Shown here piece after piece: positions 7,215-10,865 of a DNA stretch of 10,865 nt. This DNA comes from an uncultured Eubacteriales bacterium (GTDB taxonomy: Bacteria > Bacillota > Clostridia > Oscillospirales > UMGS1783): positions 1 through 10,865 of the forward strand of contig USJY01000018.1 of the NCBI GenBank assembly GCA_900555065.1, read 5' to 3'. A model generated the notes under the pieces. It saw nothing but the letters and a program-made list of their open reading frames with translations. It was not told the DNA's origin and made no database searches. Positions within the stretch are counted from its first letter, which is position 1. Each line of letters begins with the position of its first letter. The position numbers and the translations under genes are program-made.

Positions 7215-7511
7215 TCAGGGCAGTTCGATCGTCCGCTTTTCCGGATCGGACGCAGGCCGGTAGAGCGTGACCTTGGCGCCGATCACCTGCACGACGTCGG
7301 CGCCGAGCGCTTCGGCAAGCTCGCCTGCGCACAGCTTTCCCGATATGCCCGCTGTCTCCAGCACGTTTATTTTCAGCAGTTCGTGCCGCTCGAGCGATTC
7401 GTCGATTTGCGCGATCAGGCCGTCGGTGAGCCCGTTTTTCCCAATTTGCTCCGTGGCCTTCAGGGTATTGGAAAGGCTGCGCAGATATGCCCGCTGTCTG
7501 CTCGTTATCAT
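7215..7511 (-). CDS. yhbY: YhbY-type CRM-domain RNA-binding protein, ribosome assembly factor
   Basis: A 98-residue single-domain protein of the CRM (chloroplast RNA splicing and ribosome maturation) family. Bacterial YhbY associates with pre-50S particles. It opens MITSRQRAYLRSLSNTLKAT. The GKNG loop (24-27), the family's RNA-contacting GxxG-like motif, is followed by IDESLERHELLKINVLE (36-52) and LGADVVQVIGAKVTLYR (69-85). The ATG overlaps the rdgB stop by four bases (ATGA), and a purine-rich AGGATGGAAG precedes it inside rdgB. A longer in-frame extension to 7706 lies inside rdgB and is not supported. Confidence 0.96.
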   Translation of the reverse strand: MITSRQRAYLRSLSNTLKATEQIGKNGLTDGLIAQIDESLERHELLKINVLETAGISGKLCAGELAEALGADVVQVIGAKVTLYRPASDPEKRTIELP

Positions 7512-8110
7512 TGACTTCCATCCTTTTCTCTCGTCTGTTTCAACCGCTCGCAAAACCGTGCGAGCGCTACGCCGCGATGACTGATACGGTTTTTCAGTTC
7601 CGGGTCCATTTCGGAGTAGGTCATGCCGTATTCCGGCACATAAAATATCGGATCGTACCCGAAACCGCCTGCGCCATGAGGCGCGTCCGCAATGCGGCCC
7701 GCGCACTCGCCGCGCACGGTGAAACAGTCTCCGTCGTTCGCGTAATAGGCGATGGCGCTCACAAACTTTGCGCCGCGCGCCGTCACGCCCTTGAGTTCGG
7801 AAAGCAGACGCAGCGTTCGGCCGGCATCGTCGAGCCCTTCGCCGCCGTAGCGCGCGGAATAGACGCCTGGACGGCCCCCCAGCGCATCCACCATCAGTCC
7901 CGAATCGTCCGCGATAGCCGGAATACCGGCCAGAATCGCGCCGTTTTTCGCCTTGAGCATGGCGTTCTCTTCAAAGGTTTCGCCCGTCTCCTCCACTTCG
8001 CAGTTGATGCCCAGCTCCGCGGGCGTTACCGTCTCCACGCCCAGCGCATGCAGTATGCTGTCAAGCTCTTTTCGCTTTTTTGCATTATTTGTCGCGACCA
8101 GAACCCTCAT
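7508..8110 (-). CDS. rdgB: XTP/dITP diphosphatase (RdgB/HAM1 family)
   Basis: It hydrolyses dITP, XTP and ITP to monophosphates, keeping deaminated purines out of DNA and RNA. All family signatures are present in the 200 residues: VATNNAKKRKEL (5-16), the metal-binding DDSG (68-71), GAKFVSAI (113-120), GGFGYDPIF (148-156) and KNRISHRG (173-180). The length is typical. Four-base ATGA overlaps join it to ftsY upstream and yhbY downstream, so all three are probably translated in a coupled way. Confidence 0.98.
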   Translation of the reverse strand: MRVLVATNNAKKRKELDSILHALGVETVTPAELGINCEVEETGETFEENAMLKAKNGAILAGIPAIADDSGLMVDALGGRPGVYSARYGGEGLDDAGRTLRLLSELKGVTARGAKFVSAIAYYANDGDCFTVRGECAGRIADAPHGAGGFGYDPIFYVPEYGMTYSEMDPELKNRISHRGVALARFCERLKQTREKDGSQ

Positions 8111-9018
8111 AAAGACACAAGCCCCCTCGCGTATTGTTCCGCGGAAAACGGCTCCAAATCCGTCATTTGTTCGCCAAGGCCCACGAACTTGATGGGAATG
8201 CCCAGTTCTCTGAGCACGCCGATCGCCATGCCGCCCTTGGCCGTGCCGTCGAGCTTGGTGAGGACGATACCTGTGAAATCGGTCGCGTCCTTAAACTCCT
8301 TGGCCTGCAACAGCGCGTTCTGTCCCGTTGTCGCGTCGAGTACGAGCAGAACTTCCTTATCCGCATCCGGCAGCTCACGGTCGATGACGCGCCGGATCTT
8401 CGTCAGCTCCTCCATCAGGTGCTTTTTATTATGCAGGCGGCCCGCCGTGTCGCAGATAATCACATCCGTACCGCGCGCCTTTGCCGCCGAAATCGCGTCA
8501 AACACCACGGCGGCGGGGTCGCCGCCCTCGTTATGGCGAACAATGTCCACGCCGACCCGACCGGCCCATATCGACAACTGCTCCGCCGCTGCGGCGCGGA
8601 AGGTGTCGGCCGCGGCGAACAGGACTTTTTTACCCTGGTTTTTCAGGTAATACGCGAGCTTGGCCGCCGCCGTCGTCTTCCCTACGCCGTTGACGCCGAC
8701 GAGCAGAATGACGGACGGGCGGGTACCTATTTTCAGCGCGCCGTCCCCGCTCTGCATCTCCTCGCAGATCACGCCGGCCAGCGCCTCACGCAAATCCTCT
8801 TCCGTCACAATCCGCTGCAGTTTCGCGCGCTTGCGCAATGCGTCCACGATGTTTTCCGAGACTTCCAGGCCGACGTCGGCCATGACGAGCACTTCCAGCA
8901 GTTCCTCCAGAAAATCCTCGTCCACGCGGCGAAAACCGGACATGACGGCGTTGAGGTTCGCGCCGAACGACTGGCGCGTTTTGGCGAGCGAGCCTTTGAT
9001 TTTATCAAACAAACCCAT
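8107..9018 (-). CDS. ftsY: Signal recognition particle receptor FtsY
   Basis: The SRP GTPase receptor docks SRP-ribosome complexes at the membrane for co-translational insertion. The 303 residues comprise a four-helix N domain (about 1-85) and a GTPase G domain with Walker A GVNGVGKTT (108-116), DTFRAAAAEQL (138-148), DTAGRLHNK (190-198), TKLDGTAKGG (254-263) and GLGEQMTDLEPF (280-291). It has no acidic A domain, as is common in Firmicutes. The start is the second of two in-frame ATGs. AAGGA at 9026-9030 is seven bases from the ATG at 9018 but only one base from the ATG at 9024. This gives the standard MGLFDKIK N-terminus. It lies 14 bases after the smc stop; smc-ftsY order is common in Firmicutes. 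The ffh partner gene is not visible. Confidence 0.98.
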   Translation of the reverse strand: MGLFDKIKGSLAKTRQSFGANLNAVMSGFRRVDEDFLEELLEVLVMADVGLEVSENIVDALRKRAKLQRIVTEEDLREALAGVICEEMQSGDGALKIGTRPSVILLVGVNGVGKTTAAAKLAYYLKNQGKKVLFAAADTFRAAAAEQLSIWAGRVGVDIVRHNEGGDPAAVVFDAISAAKARGTDVIICDTAGRLHNKKHLMEELTKIRRVIDRELPDADKEVLLVLDATTGQNALLQAKEFKDATDFTGIVLTKLDGTAKGGMAIGVLRELGIPIKFVGLGEQMTDLEPFSAEQYARGLVSL

Positions 9019-9025
9019 GCGCATT

Positions 9026-9030
9026 TCCTT
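9026..9030 (-). promoter_or_regulatory. Ribosome binding site choosing the second ATG of ftsY
   Basis: AAGGA on the minus strand sits seven bases before ATG 9018 and one base before ATG 9024. The spacing excludes the upstream ATG. Confidence 0.7.
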
Positions 9031-9032
9031 TC

Positions 9033-10865
9033 TTAACCGATTTTAAGTTTCTGATAGACATCGTTTACATTGATGGTAAGCAGTTTGGACACGCCCTCGT
9101 CCTGCATGGTTACGCCGTACAGTACGTCGGCCTCCTCCATGGTGCCGCGCCGGTGCGTTACGATGATGAACTGCGTTGCCGACGAGAGCCGGCGCAGATA
9201 TTCCGCGAATTTGACCGTGTTGACTTCGTCAAGCGAAGTATCGATCTCGTCCATGACGCAAAATGGAGTAGGCCGCACCTTGAGAATGGCAAAATACAGC
9301 GCAATGGCGACAAAAGCCTGTTCGCCGCCCGAAAGGGCTGAAAGGTTCTTGATCACCTTGCCCGGCGGAGAGACCTTGATTTCGATGGGCGAACCGAGCA
9401 CGTCGCCCGGGTCGGTGAGCAGAATATCGGCGCTGCCGCCGCCGAACAGGTCGGCAAAGATCGCTTTAAAGCGCTCGTTTATGATCTTAAAGCGTTCCGA
9501 AAAGATCGTTTTCATACGCTGCGTCAGGTCGGCAATCACCTTTTCAATGTCCGCTTTGGCAGTTGTAAGGTCGTTGGTCTGCGCGAGCAGGAATTCATGG
9601 CGCTGCTTTACCGCCTGATACTCGTCGATCGCGCCGACGTTTACATCGCCCATCCCCTTCATACGGGAACGAATTTCGCCCAGGCGGCGCTGCGCTTTCG
9701 GGACGCTCTCTATTTCTACCCGCACGCCGGCGGCTTCGCTCAGCGTCAGCTCGTATTCGTCGAACAGTTTCATGACCAGTCCGTCGTATTCGGCGGCGAC
9801 GCTTTCGCGCCGGCTCTCGAGTCGTTCCACCTCGCGGATCAGGCTTTCCTTGAGCGCGGCCGCGTCTTTCGCTTCGCCGCGGACAGCCGTAACATCGCGC
9901 TCGGTCTGTTCACGGCGGGCGACAAGGCCGGCGATTCCGCCCTGTTCCTGCGCGGCCTGCTCTTTTAAGGCCTGCGCCTCGGCTTGCGTCCGGTCTATAT
10001 CCGCGCGAAGACGCTCGTTTTTCTCGCGTATGCTTTCAATCTCTTCCTGTCTTGTGCGCGAAAGGGCGGCGCGCTCCTGCTTGTACTGTTCCAGCTGCGC
10101 GACGTTCTGTTCCAGCGCCTCATTGTCTTTTTCCAGCGTGAAAATACGCATTTGCAGCTGCGCCGCCTGCGCTTTCAGCGCCTCGCGCCGTTGTACAATC
10201 TCCTCCCGGCCTCGGGTCAGCTCGGCCTGTTCGGCCTGCAGCGCGTCCAGCTTGCGCTCCAACTCGGCCTGCGCGGCGGCGTCCGCCTCCCGCCCGGCCT
10301 GCAGCGCCGCGATTTGCTCGTCGGCTTCCCGGCGAAGCTGCCGCTCGCGTTGCGCCGCGGCCTGTGTTGCCGCAAGCCGCTGCGCAAGGTCGTCCCGCTT
10401 GAGGGTCCAGACCGTCTTCGCCTCTCCAAGCGAACGAATTTCGGCCTCCACGCCCTCGACATAAGCTACGTCGGCCGCGTATTTTTCTTCTATCTCTTTC
10501 AACCTGCCGGAAAAGCGGTCAAACTCCGCCTGGGAAAAGGATACCACCTTGCCGAAAACCTGGCGGCGCAGGTCGCGGCCAAGAGAAGCCGCCACCCGGG
10601 AGGCCAGAAGGGTCACCAGCATGGCCGCCACCATGCTGACCAGTGCCACCAGCAGCATTTTAGCGCCGGAAATCAGGATATACCTCGTCTGGATCCACTC
10701 CGTATCCATCCCCACCGCCGCGTACTCTTGTCTGACGTACAGCACCGCGCTCTGGGAAATCATGGTTTCCGGCAAATCGGTAAATTGGTCGCTAAACTGA
10801 TCCGCCATCTCGTCCCGGGCTTCCTGAGGCATGGCGGCCAGCAGGGAGAACAGCTGCTCTTCGGG
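9033..10865 (-). CDS. smc: Chromosome segregation protein Smc, C-terminal half, fused in frame to an ABC exporter fragment; 5' end beyond window
   Basis: Open from the right edge to a TAA at 9033, 610 codons in view. Numbering from the first internal ATG (10832), residues about 109-599 are the C-terminal half of Smc, the ATPase that compacts and segregates chromosomes with ScpA and ScpB. They form a long coiled coil rich in Glu, Gln, Ala and Arg (about 109-440), then the C-terminal head lobe. This has LSGGEQAFVAIAL (500-512), Walker B with catalytic Glu FCVMDEID (524-531), D-loop SLDEVN (533-538) and the family ending THRRGTMEEADVLYGVTMQ (559-577). The D-loop reads TSLDE where AALDD or AALDE is more usual. 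The Smc N-terminal Walker A and hinge are absent. Residues 1-108 and the 11 codons upstream are ABC exporter sequence instead. As it stands the product could not work as Smc. A contig-joining error is likeliest. Confidence 0.85.
   Translation of the reverse strand, partial: PEEQLFSLLAAMPQEARDEMADQFSDQFTDLPETMISQSAVLYVRQEYAAVGMDTEWIQTRYILISGAKMLLVALVSMVAAMLVTLLASRVAASLGRDLRRQVFGKVVSFSQAEFDRFSGRLKEIEEKYAADVAYVEGVEAEIRSLGEAKTVWTLKRDDLAQRLAATQAAAQRERQLRREADEQIAALQAGREADAAAQAELERKLDALQAEQAELTRGREEIVQRREALKAQAAQLQMRIFTLEKDNEALEQNVAQLEQYKQERAALSRTRQEEIESIREKNERLRADIDRTQAEAQALKEQAAQEQGGIAGLVARREQTERDVTAVRGEAKDAAALKESLIREVERLESRRESVAAEYDGLVMKLFDEYELTLSEAAGVRVEIESVPKAQRRLGEIRSRMKGMGDVNVGAIDEYQAVKQRHEFLLAQTNDLTTAKADIEKVIADLTQRMKTIFSERFKIINERFKAIFADLFGGGSADILLTDPGDVLGSPIEIKVSPPGKVIKNLSALSGGEQAFVAIALYFAILKVRPTPFCVMDEIDTSLDEVNTVKFAEYLRRLSSATQFIIVTHRRGTMEEADVLYGVTMQDEGVSKLLTINVNDVYQKLKIG
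10509..10865 (-). other. ABC exporter transmembrane-domain fragment joined to smc
   Basis: This 119-codon stretch, in frame with smc, encodes part of the membrane domain of an ABC multidrug-type exporter. It has a hydrophilic extracellular-type loop (EEQLFSLLAAMPQEARDE, then DLPETMISQSAVLYVRQEY). A long hydrophobic helix follows (about 51-79, including LLVALVSMVAAMLVTLLASR), then the cytoplasmic AASLGRDLRRQVFGKVVSFS and AEFDRFS. In these exporters the next residues are typically TASLITR. Here GRLKEIEEKY and Smc coiled coil begin instead, at about 10508. The exporter's first helix, the rest of its membrane domain and its ATPase are not in the window. Leu and Val codons are mostly CTG and GTG, slightly more uniform than in the adjoining Smc part, a weak hint of a separate origin. 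Confidence 0.8.

Noticed and set aside
7180..7521. A 113-codon minus-strand frame overlapping yhbY and starting at an ATG near 7521
   Set aside because: It is out of frame with the clear yhbY CRM domain, which has its own coupled start. The overlapping frame has no recognisable motif.
7487..8650. A 387-codon plus-strand open frame antisense to rdgB and ftsY
   Set aside because: It has no recognisable domain or ribosome binding site and lies entirely over two clear minus-strand genes. Long antisense frames are expected where codons are GC-rich at the third position.
9772..10464. A 230-codon plus-strand frame rich in Ser, Ala, Cys and Arg
   Set aside because: It is the antisense of the repetitive Glu/Gln/Ala-rich Smc coiled coil. 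The biased composition is a mirror of that coil and not a real low-complexity protein.

Overview
This window is housekeeping chromosome from a low-GC-Gram-positive-type lineage (Firmicutes, most likely an uncultured Clostridia). The sequence itself is fairly GC-rich by eye. The assignment rests on a Gram-positive-type 58-residue ribosomal protein S21, an 801-residue LeuS of Bacillus-like length, the yhbY-nadD-yqeK-rsfS gene order, and a D-Ala-D-Ala carboxypeptidase next to rluB. Every gene I can support lies on the minus strand, so transcription runs from the right edge to the left.

Right part (10865 to 5604): a fused, 5'-truncated reading frame ends in the C-terminal half of Smc. It is followed by ftsY, rdgB, yhbY, nadD, yqeK, rsfS and leuS. 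These genes are packed with gaps of about 40 bases or less, and three junctions are 4-base ATGA overlaps, so they look like one long operon. Its products cover chromosome condensation (Smc), membrane targeting of ribosomes (FtsY), nucleotide-pool cleaning (RdgB), ribosome maturation and silencing (YhbY, RsfS), NAD synthesis (NadD), dinucleotide-polyphosphate turnover (YqeK) and leucine tRNA charging (LeuS).

Middle (3200 to 2744): a 58-codon rpsU gene with its own perfect consensus sigma-A promoter, tandem Shine-Dalgarno boxes and a strong hairpin terminator stands between leuS and the next genes. It is easy to miss because it is so short.

Left part (2743 to 1): a secreted D-alanyl-D-alanine carboxypeptidase, the 23S rRNA pseudouridine synthase RluB, and the first 250 codons of a PLP-dependent aminotransferase that runs off the left edge. 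The first two genes appear to start with TTG.

The one real anomaly is at about 10509. The frame changes there, without a stop, from the membrane domain of an ABC exporter to the post-hinge arm of Smc. The Smc N-terminal head and hinge are absent. A chimeric contig end is the likeliest cause, and a real deletion fusion is the alternative. I found no CRISPR array, insertion sequence, tRNA, rRNA, phage gene or defence system, and nothing that looks like an undescribed multi-gene system.
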